This document shows positions 11,301 to 26,300 of a stretch of 64,000 nucleotides of DNA, one piece after another. The first letter of the stretch is position 1. Every line of letters starts with the position of its first letter. The notes under the pieces were generated by a model. It saw only the letters and a list, made by a program, of their open reading frames with translations. It had not been told where the DNA came from and did not search any database. The position numbers and the translations under genes are program-made. The DNA is from JBJHDF01 sp050486405 (GTDB lineage: Bacteria; Pseudomonadota; Gammaproteobacteria; Pseudomonadales; Cellvibrionaceae): NCBI GenBank assembly GCA_050486405.1, contig JBJHDF010000003.1, positions 1 to 64,000 of the forward strand. Reading direction: 5' to 3'.

Positions 11301-14300
11301 ATGCAGCGCGTTGAGCGTCTGGGCACCGGGCAATGACAGCGCCTGATCCTGATGGGTATTCAGGTCCATGCGGTAGAGGGTCGATCCCACGGCGTAGAAG
11401 AGGTAGTCGCCGGAGGCCTGCACATGGGCGATGGGTTGTGGCGCACCGTCGAGCAGGCTCTGCACCCGCGTCAGGTAGGGGTCGGCCGGAATGTCGTCGG
11501 GAATCACCCGGTAGAGGCGCCGGTTGTTGGTGGCGGCGTAGAGGGTGCGGCCGTGAACGTGCAGGCTGACAATGTCTTCCCCGGGAGGCAGGGACACGAC
11601 GCTGGTGTTGGCCAGGTCGCGCTTGTCCGCCAGGTGCACCCGGTGACCCTCGGCAGCTGCCAGAAGATCGCTGGAGCCGGTCAGGTGGTTGACCGCCACC
11701 TGATTGAACACGGGGGTCTGAGTCGCGTTGCTTGACTGGTACAGTTCCAGGGCACTGATGGCCACCACCCGCTGGGCATCGCTCAGGGACAGGAAGGCGT
11801 GGTCCTCGTCCAGATGCACAGCGTTGACCGCCTGGGACCAGCCGGACTCGGGTATGGGGCTGGTCAGCCACAGGCCGTTGACCCGGGTACGGTGGACCGC
11901 GCCGTAATGGCTGGCCGCCGCCAGCACTCGGCTGCCGGACACGGCCAGATCCAGGGTACGCCCCGGCGCCGATTCGGATTGATAAACCCGGGCGGGATTG
12001 CCGGCCTGGCGGCGGATCTCGAAGGTGGAACCCACTTGGTCGCCCAGCCAGACGCGCCCGGCGTAAACCTGGGCCTTGCGCGCGTCAGCGATCTGTTTGG
12101 CGAAGTGGCCCAGAGCTTGCGGGGCAAAACGGTTGCTCACATCCAGCAATTGCACGCGATTGGCTTGCGCGGACACGGCAACCAGGTAGTGCCCCATGGC
12201 CAGAAGCCTGTCGGCCCTGACCCCTGTTGCAACTGGCGACAGGGTCTGACCAAGACCATCAATCAGGTGCAGCTCTCCGCTGTCGCTGGCCACGTACCAC
12301 TGATTTCCGAGAAGCGCGAAAGCGGTGGCACCAGTGACTGCTATATCCCACTCACTGCTGGATGCCAGCTGCGTATCGAGGAACATCAGAGAATCGCTGC
12401 GCAGTACGGCAAAACCATCCCGGGTGACGCGAATGGACAGGGCTTGCTGGTCGTCGTCGTAGCGACTGCTGTCACGCCGGATCTCCACTGGCTCGATCCA
12501 GTTGCCCGACACAGTAAACGCCCGCAGTCCCTGGCTGCTCAGGGCCAGCAGATTGTCACCCTGAACCGCCAACTCGGCAACACCGTCAGACAGGGCGTAG
12601 AAGCCCAGTATCTGATAATCCTCGTCGGGGTCGACAACCAGCAAACCTGTGTCTTCCATGGCGAGAATCAAACGATCGCCGAATCGGACCACGGCCGACA
12701 GATCGCCGTCGAAGGTTTTCAGCAGGCTGCCCTGATGATTGCGCAGTTCCCTGCCCCGGATCAACCAGGCAGCACTGGCGTCGGGCAACATGGCATCGAA
12801 TGCGATACCACTGGCCTGCTCTACCAGCCGCACTTCGGTCAGCACGCTGACCGGCAACGCCAATTGTTCGCTGTTACCGGCGTTGTCGAAGTGCCGCGCC
12901 ACCACCTGATAGTTGGCCAGCCACTCGGGCACGCGAAATTGCAGGTAACTGCCGCCGGAGGCCAGCAGATTACCCTGTTCGTCGAGCACTTCTATACTGC
13001 TTTGATGGCTTTGCACACCCGGCCCGGTGATCCGGTAGGTTTCCATACTGCCGGGCACCACGGTGGCGCTGTAACCTTCCAGTACCGGTTGCGGCAACAG
13101 CGAGCGCGGGTGTACCTGAATGGCCACTTCCCCGTCGCTGTAGCGGTAGCTGTCGCCCAGATAACCCCTGACTCTGAGGCGATAGGTATCCCGTTGGCCC
13201 ACTTCGGGAATGCGAATGGCCAGGGACGCGGCGCGATTTTGTACCAGCGTGCGGGCCAGGGGCTGGCCGTTGAAGTCCAGCAGGGTGACTTCCGCGTAGC
13301 GGAATGTCTCGCCCAGGGTATCGCTTATGGTATAGCGCACATCCAGAATATCGCCGGCTGTGTAGCTGCTGTTGTGGGCCGGCGACAGTACAGTGACGCC
13401 GGCCGATTCCGGGTCGTTGGCGACAATACCCACCGAGGTGTTCTGGTGCGCAACGCCGGCAATTTCCTGGGTAATATCGAAGCTCGCCGATTCCCCGGCC
13501 ACCGGAATCCAGGCGTAGCTGGCGCCATCGAGGGCGGCTGTGCTGTAAGCGCCATCGGTCTGAACACTGACATCGGCAAGAACCCTGGCCTCGGATGCAA
13601 AGCGGGTAATTGCCGGCACCCGGGCGCCCAGGCTGAGTGTGGCACCGGTGTCGGGCAGTACCTGATCGACCGCCGGATTCGCACTGTTGTCCAGCGCCAG
13701 GGGCAATTCGATCCGGTGACCGTGGGATTCCGCCACCAGGATGGGATCGGCATCAACGGCCTGGCGAGAGACCGCCACGCAAGCGCCGCCATCGGCAAAA
13801 TGCTCCGCCGAGGGCACCAGGTCACCGGCGGCTGTCGCCACATGCAGACGATACTCCCGGGCCAGTGAAGACCCCTCGTCCAAACACAGCGCAAACCGTT
13901 GTGGGTGCGACTCGGTAAAGACGCTCAGTTGCGGTTGCTCGGTGTCGGCGCCGACCACCACGGGCCGTGAGTTGATCAGCGTGGCGGTGCCGTCCGGTTC
14001 ACTCCAGTGGACACCACCCGGTGTCACCACCAGGTGCGCGGTGGCCTGGGGCAGAATACCCACCACCTGCCCCGCCTGAATGGCAAACCAGCGGGATTCG
14101 TGGGCAACGAGCGCCCTGACCCAGGTAACCGGCCCACCCTGGGTGACATCGGTAATGACGCCCGGCAGCACCACGGGCGCATCACTGGCGGGCAACAGCT
14201 CACCCTGATCCAGCAGGTGGAAGCTGCGGAGATCCGTATCGCGCCACAGGTGCACCTTGCCCGTGGTGACGGCCAGCCCCTGGTAATCCGCCAGGGCCAC

Positions 14301-17300
14301 GAAGGACTGCAGGGCAACCCGGGGCATGTCGTCGACCAGCGCGCCGAACCGGTAGAGACCAGATTCGGTAAGCGCGAACAGAGCCTCGCCCGATGTGGCC
14401 GTGGCGACAATGGGCTCGTCGACAAAGAAGCCGGCCAGGGGCAGCAGTTGGTCATCGGCTACCACCGCCGCACCGAGGGTGCCGCCGAACCGCTGCCAGA
14501 CCAGGTGGTCGTTGGCGCCGATCAGATTGCCGACCGTGGGCCACTGGTCCGCCGAGGCGGCCAGGCCCTGGGCCGAGACGGCATAGCGTTGCAGATAGCG
14601 CTGGCCGCCCTGCTCCACCTGGAGATAGAGCGCGGTGCCCGCGTACTCGGCGCGCTGAATTTCTCCGGTATTGCTTTCGGCAATGACGCCGTTGCCGTTG
14701 AGAACCCGGTAGCCACCGGAGCGACGGTTGACAACGGCGATCAGTCCGAGATCCTCATCCAGGCCGGGAATGCTGAACAGCGTCACCAGGTCGTCACCGG
14801 CGCCACCGGCTGGCCACTGCCCGCTGAGCGGCGTGCCATCGAAGTAGGTGAACTTGTCGATGCGATGGGTATCCAGCTTCTCGTTACCGGACCGGTCACG
14901 CAACAGAACGTCGATGGCCAGGGCCTCGCCGAGGTGAGATACCTCGGTGACAAAGCGGCTGCCCAGAGGCGCGCTGACAGGGCTGGCAGCGTCTTCCGGA
15001 TCGCGGATAATCAGGCTGGATTGATCCGAGTAGGAATCCATGTCCGCCGGGGGATCACTGTCCACCCACAACTGGGACCCGGTCATCACGGGCCCGGACG
15101 GCAGTGTGCGCAGCCCCACTTCCGAAACAATACCGGCGTTGTTGATCACGTTGAGGAATTTGTAGGCGCGCAGGTTGGCGCGCTGCAAGCGGGCGATGAC
15201 CACTATGTCCTCGTCCACCTGCGGCAGCGTCGCCTGGACGAACTGACGCTCGGGATCGTCCGGGTTCCGGGTGATCAACAGACCCGAATCGGCGGGCGCT
15301 TCGACACCGCCGATATCGAAGAAAAGCTCCGCTTCGGGTACGTTTCTCAGCAATACTTCGAAACGTACGTCTTCTCCCTCGTAGAAGGTTTCGCCGTTGG
15401 CGGGCGAGATGATGTCCACTCGCGGCGCACCGGCTTCCGCGTCGTAGGGGTAGAGCCGGATGCTGTGCACATCGCTGACGTTGTCGTTGGGGTCGGTGGC
15501 CCGGGCGGCAATGGTCACGCCGTCGGCCAGGTCGTCCTCGGTGGCGACGAAGCTGTACAGCGTGGGGTTTTCCAGCACCTGCCAGGGGCCGTCGTTGTGC
15601 ATAACCTCAACGGTCTCGATGCCGTACTTGTCGAACGCCTGGATGATGACGTCGGTTCTTTCGCCCAGAGCGATAAAGTCACCATCCGCCGGCGAAACAA
15701 TTTCCAGCGTGGGCGGGGTGCGGTCCAGGTACAGGAGGTAGCGTTCGTCAAAGGTGCGCACCGATCCGAATCCATAGTGCACATGCAGACGCACGTCGAT
15801 TTCCACTGGCGTTATCTCGGCCCCCGGTGGAAGCAGGTCGACGAGTTTCGGGTTGACGAAGGACGCCTGCACGCGCCCGGTAACGGCGTTATAGGCGCTG
15901 AAAACGTTCACCGGACGGCCGTTGTCGATCTGTGGCACCACGATCATTGCGTCGCTGACCATGTCGATATCGCCAAACAGCTCGAAGTGCACCGAGGAGC
16001 GCACCGACTCTTCCGGCTCTTCCGGCAGCGTGTGGAAGCCGGCCAGTTCGATGATGGGGTCGCGCAGTGCCGCGCGGAATTCCACCACGGATGTATTGCC
16101 CTGCTGATCCCGGGCTTCCACCTGGACGCCAAAGTACTGGTGCTCTTCCCGGGCGTCATAGGAAATCAGACGGCGGCTTCCGGAGTTGGTCACCGGCAGC
16201 CAGGGTGTTCCCGCAGCGCCAAAGGCTGTCGATAGCCGGTAGCGGTATTGAATCTGATTTGACGCTGAGTAATTATCCAGAGACGCCAGATCAAAGACAT
16301 AGCTTCTGCCCCGGGTCAGCACCATGGCCTCGTTGACGGGCAGGCCGTCGGCCGAGCGCACCAGGGTGATGTCGCGCGGCGGCAGGGTGTCGCGGGCATG
16401 GAAGACCGTGCGATACACGCCGGGTTCGGCCATCTGCGCCAGGGCCGGATTGTTCCAGGTATCCCGGATACCGTTGATTTCAATACGGTAGCTGGCGTTG
16501 TGCGCCAGGGCGCGACCGTCGCGCAGGCGCAGTGTCAGGCTGTCGTCGGTGACATTGACCAGTTCGAACCAGTGGGAGATATCCTGGTCAGGCGCTTCGC
16601 TGTAATCCCTGAATTCCCGGATAACAGTGAAACCGTCCGCCACCACGGGTTCGTTGAAATTGATCCGCAAGGGCCTGTGGTAGTCGAGACTCTGAATTCC
16701 GGGTAGAACCAGTGGCGGCGTATCGTCCACTGCCGACAGCAACAGGTCGCCGTCGAGCACCACCGTTTCCTCCGTGGCCTCGCGGATAATGATCAACTGG
16801 TACTGCCAACCGGGATGCGCCGCTGGCGTATTGGGTATCACCAGATCGCCGGACTGATAGACGTAGGAGACCCGGTTGTCGTTGCCCAGAGGGATGCCCT
16901 GCTGGTAGGGAACCAGATGTACCGCCAGATTGCCACTCAGACCCAGACCCTGCACGACTACGCGATCTCCACCGCTGTCGCTGATCGCCAGGGCGTTGCC
17001 GGTGCTGTTGTTGGTTGCCACGGAGTCGATCTCCATGGCCTGGAGCACCAGCACGGCTGCGGGCGAGTGGATGGGGTTGTCGCCCTGCTCGAGTATCAGC
17101 GACTGATAGCCGGGGGTGTCGATCACTGCGGTAAAGCTGATCTCGGTGCCGCCGGCGTTCACGCTGAACTCGCCCGGCAGCAGTGCCACCCCGCCGATAT
17201 GCAGCCGGTCCACGGCGTCGAGACGCTGGCCGGTAACGCGATACTCGGTGGGTCTGCCGGTAATGCTGTTGCCGGGCGTTACCGAGCCGATTCTGACCGG

Positions 17301-20300
17301 CGCCAGACCGAACATGGGCTCGGTTTCCAGTACCCAGGGCAGCGCCATGGCAACCTGGCCACCGCTGATGGAGGTGGGCGGCTGATTGAACAACCCGACC
17401 TTGTAGCTGCCACCCAGTTCGTAGTCGCCGCCGTACAACTCAAAGCGCAGTTCGTTGCCCACCAGGCTACTTACGCCCAGCATGCGCTCGCCGGTATCCA
17501 GGGAGGCGACATCCACCAGCACATCCCGCCAGTTGGCGTGATCACCGGCGACGGACAGCGCCACCAGATCCCGCTCGGAAGCCAGGCGATAGGGCTGTAG
17601 ATTCCAGACGTTGTTGAACGGCAGCACGGCGTTGAAATAGCGTCTGTTGACGGTCCATTCCACCAGGTCCGCCTGGGCATTCAGGGACTTGAGGCTGTTG
17701 ATATCCGACAAGCGGATATCACTGAGGAAGCGCGTCTCTATCTGCTGTCCCGACAACCGCATATCGTGCACGGAGAGGCGACCAGCCAGCCGATCCAGCG
17801 TAACCAGCAACTCGCCGGTCATAACGGCGTCGTCCTGCGTAATCAGTGCCTTGCCGATAGTATCGGTGCCACCTTGCTTCATGCCTTCCAGGCGCAGCAG
17901 TTCCACCTCGGAAGACGACCGGACCAGAAGCCGGCCGCTGCTGAGCGACATGGACTGGGGCGCGATCACCGAGTGCTCGAACACCACCGACTGCTCCGCC
18001 AGATTCATGTAGTGACGGAACTCCACCCTGTCGTCGAACAGGGCGACTATACCTTCCCTGTCGAACGCGGTGCCGATGGCCGGCCCCGGGAAGGCTTCAA
18101 TGGGTTCCACATTGACGCCACGAATGGCGCCGGAATAGGTAGTGGTGCCGGCAATGGCGATCCAGTTGTCGCGATACAGATGCAGGCTGCCCAGCGGATG
18201 CCCCTCGGGATTGTCGAAGGTGTTGATCAACTCCGGCGAATAAATGTTGCTGATGTCGTACAGCGCCAGCACCGGGCGTCCGCGATTGACGATCACACCC
18301 ACATAGTTGTCGCTGATGGCAGCGGCCAGCACCGGATCTTCCAGGGGTACCTTGGCCAGCAGTGCCGGCGTACTGATTTCGGACGTGGTATACAACGCCC
18401 AGCCGCCGGCATTGGCGTCGGAGACATGAGTCAGCAGCAGGTTGCCGTGGCGCCGATAGCCGTCCACCTGATCCAGTTTCAGTTCGGAGTCGAGTTCGAT
18501 CAGCAGATCGGTGTTGACAATTCTGTCCCGCCCGTCGTCGAAGTTGCTCAACTCGACAGTGAGTCGGCCCAGGGTGTCGTCCGGCAGGCGGAAGCTGAGC
18601 AGATTCGGATTTTCCAGCCGCAAATCCCTGGCGGCAACGCCGTTGACCCTGACGCGTGTGGTGGGAGCAAAGCCCCGACCGCGTATGGCGACGGTTTCCC
18701 CTGAGTTGAACAGGAAGCGGTGTTGACTGGCGTTGAATTCACCGCTGAACCGGTCGTACCGACCTATAGCGTCAATGGCCGGGTCGGCGATGTAATGGAA
18801 GGCGCCGTGAATACTGTGAGTCAGTTGCCCATTGCCCACCTGAATTCCCACTGGTTGGTTGTCACCGGGCGCACTGGCCAGCGACGGTACGGTAACGATT
18901 ATTTCGTTGGCGCTGACAAAAATGATGTTCGCCGCATCGATGCGCACACCGCCAATGGTGACGGTGGTCTGTTCGGTGAAGTTTTCTCCGTACAACGTCA
19001 ATTGATAACCGCCGCGCCAACTGCCGAAGTCGATACTCATATCAGCAATTGCCGGTTCGAGCTGATCCGAGCCAAGGAACCGGAAGCTGTAGTCGGAACC
19101 CAGCGCATTGCCGTGAATGTCACGCACGGCGCCGGACACGGTAACCCGGTAACGGCGGTCGGCCTCGAATTCCTGCAATGGCCTGAACAGCAGACGGGTG
19201 CCATGGCTGGTAACCTCGCTACTGACAAAGCCGGACACCCGGGCACCGTTCAGGGTCAGATAGATCAGTTCATCGGCGTAGCTGGACAACTGCTCGGGGT
19301 CCAGCAGTTTGTTGAATTGCACCTTCACAGGCGCACCAACCGGCAGCACCGCTTCCGCAGCGGGCTGGTGATCGGTGATGACCAGCAGGTCGTTGACGAT
19401 GGTGCTGAGGCGCCCGCCCAGGTGATTGATCGGCTGGGCATCTTCCACGGGGTTCTCGGTCGGCTGGTCGCCCAGGTAGGGGAAGGTGGAGCCCAGATAG
19501 AGTGCCCGGGGATGGAAGGCCAGCGCATTGGCGTCACCCAGCACGGAGAAATAGTGGCGCAGGGGTATCTCGGCCCGGAAGCGGCCTTCAAGCCAGGGCG
19601 CTATGTCGTACAACTGCAGGTCGCCCTGCCCCGACACCACATACAGGGTCTGGCCGCGCAGTTCCATCTGGCTGGCGTTGATGCTGCCACTGCGCGCCAG
19701 GTGCGCCAGATTCAGAACCGCCACCGGTTCGGCTCCCCCCGACGCTTTTTCCTGGTAGGCGATGACGCTTCCCGAAGTCCCTGTGGACACCAGAATCAGA
19801 TCGTTGAAGGCCATCAGGTTTCTCGGCCTGATTCTCACGCCAGCCATATCGAAGGTCTGGAAATCGGTGAGAATGGCGTAGTCGCCGGACAGCAGTTCCA
19901 CCTCGATGACCCGGCGGGAATCGGTCATTGAAATCCACAGGCTGTTTCCCGCCAGATGAATGGCGTGGGGCGTTCCCTGCATCTGCAGCCGGTCGACGTG
20001 GTGAATCTGGTGCAGGCGACGGCGGTCGGTCAGACGATAAACAGTCACGCCCCCGGTATGGGACAGGTACAGCAGCCCCTCGCGCATCGCCAGATCCCGA
20101 ATGGTGCCCTCAATCACGAGCTGTTCGAGCAGTATGGGATCGGCGCTCAGGGTGGTGTCGAAGTGATAGAGGGTCGAGCCCCCCGCAACGAACAGGTCGT
20201 CCGCTTCCGCGGCCACCGCCACGAAGCCGGAAGATCCGAGTCCCCCGGTCACATCGAAGTGGTAGGGGTAGGATTCGTCGTTGAGTTCCCGTTCGAGAAT

Positions 20301-23300
20301 GACCGGCCTGACGGGGTCGGAGACATCCGCGACAATCAGCCGCGCCACGTTGGATCTGAGCCGCTTGGCGAGCCGCCCTTCGCGGTTGTAGAGATCGTAT
20401 TCACCGCCTGTGACAACATACAACACCTGATCCTTCAGGTGGATTCCGGAAATGGGCGTGGATTTGTCCGGCGCCAGATCCACGGAGCCTGTCTCCCGTC
20501 CGGCGTAGAAATAATCCACGGGCGCCCGGCTGATATCCTCCGGGAACTGAAGGTTTCTGGCTGTCACTTCGGCAAAACCGAAACTGCCTGATGGCACGCG
20601 AACCTGGATATGATTGCCGCTCAACACCCTGAGGTCGCCGGCCAGGGAGCCGCCGACAGTGACCTGGGTGCCGTGATTGAAACCGCGGCCATAGATATTC
20701 AATGTGTTGCCACCCTGGGGCGGACCGCGCAGCGGATTGATGTCCTCGATGGCGACCTTGGGCAGGATTACCATCGCACCCTGACGGATATGGTAGAGGT
20801 CGTTGCGCACCAGTTTGACCGGCAGGGCCGCGCTCTGGGCGCTGATGAACAGGGGCGGCACATCGATGACTATGCGGTTGTCCGATACACTCAGAATCGC
20901 GTCCTCGGGGACAGCAATTCCGCCGATGGTCAGTTCCAGACCACCGGCGGACTCACCAAAGCCGCGGCCACTGATCACCGCCTGCTCGGCGCCATCGCCG
21001 TGGAAATAGTGCAGGCCCGGTTCGCCATCGCTCAGACGGCGCACGCTGGCGATATAAGGCGTTGTGCCTGCAGTCAGACGATAACTGGCCTGCACGGGTG
21101 CCACCAAAGCCACTCCGCTGATGGCTCTCATTTCTTCGTTGACCTCGATGGTCAACTCCTGCAGTGACGTCGGCGTTGCCGCAAATTCCACCGTCACCTG
21201 GCCACCGGACAGGGAGTTGATGCCGGTGAGATTGTACTGATCTTCGGTCAGAGCGCCGCCCTGCCCGTACAGGATGATGGCGTTGCGCAGGTGCTCTTCG
21301 GAAGTGTTGATCATATTGTCGAAGCGGATGCGCACCGCATCGCCGCGTCCGATAAGGGAGCCCGGCACCGGCGCCCAGGAACTGACCGCCAGACCCGGGG
21401 TGCGGACATCGGCGATACCGCCCCGGTCACCGACGAACAATCCCCCTTCCCTTTCGATCAGGGCCGCGCCCGCAACATCCGTACCCGACCAGTACTGGGG
21501 TTGATAGCCGGCTCCGTCCACCTGGCGATACAGTACCCGCTCGCTGTCGGTGGTAACGGTAATCTGACCATAGCGCACCATCAGAGACGCCTGCCCATCT
21601 TCCACGGTGCCGCGCTCCAGTGTCTGTACGGTGTAGTTGTCGCGATCCGGCAGCGCCGGGTATATCAGCAGGTGCAGCCGGTTGTTCCGCCGCAACAGGA
21701 CGTAGAGAGCGCCGTCATGCCAATCGATCGCCAGCGGCTGGCCCCGCTCGGTGGCGGCGGAGAAAATGATCGAGGAGTATCCCGACGGCGGGTTCAGGTA
21801 ACCGTCCGACAGGTCGTAGAAACGGATGTAACCGTCGCCCAGATCGTCGGCGTAGGATACCGCCAGGATATTCGCTACCGGAACGTGACTGACATCGGTC
21901 GCCCTGAAGCCGGGGCTGGGTCGGGTGTTGATCACCAGCGGCGAAGAGGGATCGGCGATATCCACCACCATCAGGCCGGAGCGATCCGCCGCCAGGAATA
22001 CCAGATCATCCACCACCACCAGACCGTTAACGGGGTGTTCCGTGGGTAACTGGCTCAGGCGGATCGGGTGATCCCATATGCCGATGTCGTAGATTTCCAG
22101 GCCCGACTCCATCAGGAACCGGTTGGTACTGGTCGGCCGCGCTCCCGCGCGAATACCCACCACGAGCCTGTCACCGACCACCTGGGCATCGCCCATGACA
22201 TGCGGCGGATAGTTGGGCAGCGGCAGCGACCTGCCGGCCGGCAGCGTATAGGAAACACTGCCCACCGGAACCTCGACGCCATTCATCAGCAAGTAGAGGT
22301 CATATTGCCTGGGTTCAGGAACGCCCGGCAGGCGGAATGTAAAGCTCGACAACGTCACCACGTCGTCCTGGAGATCGACGACACTGATGCCGTCAGTGTT
22401 CACCAGGCTGTGTATCACATGGCCGTCGTCGGCGCGCATGATGATCCGCGACCCCGGCAGTATCACCGGGTGAGAAGCCCCGATGGTGACCTGATATCCG
22501 CCGGCGGTGTCGGCGGTCTCCCGGCTGACAGAGAATTGCGCCTGGGCCAGTTCGTCCGCCGTGACTATGGCACCAGGGAAGATGGCACTCAATTGATTGT
22601 CGACCAGGCGAATGTGCTGCTGGCCAACTTGCAACGGCAGCATGTCCAGAACATGGGCGGCAATTTCCAGCGTGCTGTCGTCAATCCACTGGTGCGGCAC
22701 GGGATACCGGTTGACGTAGAGCTGCAGGTCTGCGGAATCGCGGAAGCCGGAACCGATGATGCGTATGGGCTGTTGATTGCCCTTGTGGTATAGGCCATTT
22801 TCGATGGCATGGATACGCGGTTGCCAGGCAGCGACCTCCGCCTGGGCGAATCTGTGCACGAAGGGCGCCCATTGGTTGGTGCCGCGCAGGGTTCGGGCGC
22901 CATCGATCTCCACCCGGTAACCGACACCGGAATGCCGTTCAAACAGCAGAGCGAAGGTTTCAGCGGCGCCGTTCTCGAGGATGTCCGCCTCCAGGTCCAC
23001 GGCCAGCGCTTGGCCCGTGTCTTCCCGGATCACCTGAACGGCTCCCGAAGCCTGCAGGCTTTCCAGGGTTACCGGTTCATTGAAGCTGATGTTGTAGGGC
23101 TCCTGGGAGCCGATGGCGCCGCCTTCGGCAACGCTGGTGGCGACGACGAAGGCGTGGGGGATCTGCATGGTGCGCAGGTCACGCCCTCCGCTGGCGGCGA
23201 CGATTCTGTCCTTGTAGTAATCCATCGCCCGAATCACTTCGGTGTTGCCGGCGGAAACGATGCGCGGCTCTTCCGGCTCTGCGACGTCCATCACCACCAG

Positions 23301-26300
23301 TCCGTTGGTGGCGGAAACAAACAGCAGATTGCCCAGCAGCCTGAGCCTGACCGCGTGCCCCGGCGTTGACTGGACGCGATGGTCCAGCTCGACGCGCCAC
23401 CGTTCGTCTGAGCGATTCTGGTGGAATATCTCAATACCGCCGCTGCCCAGCGCCAGCATCACGTAATCGCCGTACTTGACCATGTCGTACACTGTACCCG
23501 CCACGTCGTAACGTCTGGTCAGGTAGGGGTCAAACAGGTCGATGGCCGTTACGGCATCCTGCGGCGCCTCTTGGACAGCGGCAGCGGTATCGATTCGCAT
23601 GCTGGCGGGGCAGCGCCCCCACAGGGCAGCACCAGCCCGGCTGCCGGTATAAATCCAGCCATCCTGGTAATACATGGTGGCGCCGCCGGCGACATGATCC
23701 AGCCTGCCCATGTAGACCGGGTCATCGGCCACAGACAGGTTGGCAATCACCACGCCAGTACCGCCAGTGCCACGAGTCAGCGCAGCACAATCGCGCGGTG
23801 GCTCCTCGTCCTCCACCGGGCCTCCAGTGCCACCAAACAGCGCGTGACCGCGTTTTTCAACGGTGTGGATAATACCCCGGTCGATCAGCGCTTCGTTGAT
23901 CAACTGGAGGCCGTTCTGCTCATCCAGGTTCAGGCGGGAAATACCGGCGGCACCGCCCGCCGTGTAAAGCCGTTTGCGCCAAACGCCGTCTTCCAGTTCT
24001 TCCGTAAACTGAACCCGGATGGAGTCCATGGAACGGGTAATGTGGGTGCCACGATATCGCTCCAGATCGGCTTTTTCCGCCTCGGACAGGGGCTCGGCCT
24101 CGCCCTCGAGCAAATGATCGACCATCAGTTGCCGGTCTTCCAGGCGCCGGTGTGTAATATAGCGCTGTATCTGGGCGCGCCCCGCTTCACCGCTGGGCAG
24201 GGTGCCGGAGCCACCCACCAGCAGGGGCATACCGGCTTGCTGCACGCTGAACGCCAATGCCCGCCAGGATTCGGGAATCGGATAACCCAGGGTCTCCACG
24301 CCATCCAGCAATTGTTCGATGTCGAAATTCCGGTGGAAGTAGCCGGAGGAGGTGAGCGCCACCCCGGTCTGCTGATCCACAACAAGATCCGTGGGATGAG
24401 CCCGGGAGGCGCTGGCCGTACCCAACTGCCGCAGCCCGTAGCCGTAACCGTCGGCGCCTGTCAGCGTGGTTTCCCTGCCATACCGGTCCCGGCCAATCAC
24501 GGTCGCCGTGCCGGGAGTGCCGCGCGGTGCCGATACGGTCATGCGGGTCGATGAGTGCACATCCAGAATAGTTGCCGGACTGCCGCCTATGTAAACACTG
24601 AGGCCATCGGACACCGAGCTGCCGGGCTCGAAGCCTTCGCCGTGGATGGTGATGGGGGTGCCGCCGGACACCGGTCCCCAGCGGGGTTCGACTGTGACAA
24701 ATCGGATAGCCCCGTCAACCTGCAAACCACCGTACAGTACAGCGTCCTCCCATACACCGTCCTTGAGCACCCGGGCACTGACATCGTAGAGCCCAGGAGC
24801 ATCGATTTCCGGCGTTTCGACGATGACCACCGCTGTCCGGGCGTGGTCCTGACTACGTTCGATATCCAGTACTTTCAGTGAGTAGGAACCCGCATAAAGC
24901 TGGATGGCGTCGGTATCCAGAGGCGCGCCCATGATGGACACGGTCAGAGCGGCAGCTTGACCGGACGCTATTCTTCTCGGCACCACTGACTCAATTGCCA
25001 GGCCGTCGGGACGGGAACCCCGATACAGGAACTCCAGCACCTGGTCGTTTTCGAGCCGGTACAGAACCAGATGGGACGGCCCGGTGGCCTGGGTCAGGGG
25101 TTTGGCCGCTGTCAAACCGGCCTCGACCACCAGTTGGATTCGATCGCCAGCTTCCAGGGACGTCTGGGGCGGCAGATAGACAAGCGCATCGTTGTTGTTG
25201 ATCTCGACCCTGACCGGGATCAGTTGCTGATCGGGATCCAGAGCGTAGAAGTACTGCTCGTTGTTCGGCACCAGGTCGATGGACTTGTTGAATCTCAGGC
25301 GCACTTTCACATCGCCGTCGGTGTCCCGGTCCAGTATGCGGTTGGCGGGATCAACGCTGTGCAGTTTCAAACCGAGATCCGGCGCTTCCTGTACCACGCT
25401 GAATCCGGTATTGGTTTGCCCGGCGCCGATGGCCGAATAGGGCGTGGCAACAACCACCCGGATGCTGCTGTCACCATGGTTTTCGATACTGCCCAGGTTG
25501 ACGGGCGCATAGGGATTGCTGACATCAACGGACACAATACCCACGTCGCCCACTGCAAGATAAACGAAATGCCCTGCGAGAGAAACGTCGTAGACATGGC
25601 CTATGTTATTGAGGCGGGATACAACTCGCGGCTGACGCAGATCCGACAGATCCACCACCACCAGGCCGGAATCACCCGCCGCCAAATAGGCAAAACGCCC
25701 CCCCACTACCACCCGTGAGGCAGGGATATCCAGAGTTCCTCTTAATACCAGCCCCTCGCCCGGACTGCGTTCGACCAGGTAGAAACCGCCCCCGCCCAGG
25801 GTCTCGCGTTCCTCCAGTCGCTGAGTGAGGAAATCGTAGCGGCCACCGACCACGGCATAGGCAGGATTGGTGCCCCCCTGAGCACCGGGTATCCGCGCCA
25901 CATCCAGGGCTTTCTTGCCATGGGTCAGGGTCAACTGGTCTGACACATAGGCCTTGGTATGCAAATGCGTATCGACAATGCCAATGCCCTGCTCCGCCAT
26001 GGCGACCACGGCCTGATTGTTGCTCGCCTCAATGCCTCGACCGTAGCTGGCATTCAGTTCCAGATTTCTGACAAAAGTGAACTGGGTAATATCCAGATCG
26101 TCGATGGCGATGATAAACATCCGCCCATCGCTGGCTTCACCGTCCTGTGGCGAAATACGAGCGGCCGTGACGAACAGCCGGTTTCTGTTTCTCTCGAAAT
26201 AGGAGGCAATACCCAGCGCGTGATAGCCACTGGGCAGGGGAATCACGGAAACGATTCTGTCGTCCATACCGTCACCGTTGCGGTCGATCAGCCGCAACAG

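Noticed and set aside
6897..16235. Very long open frames on the plus strand opposite the giant gene (for example 6897-8624, 11799-13868, 14007-16235)
   Set aside because: They are antisense shadows of a GC-rich coding strand: no ribosome sites, no recognisable domains, His/Gln/Arg/Val-rich composition, and the minus-strand frame shows clear domains throughout.
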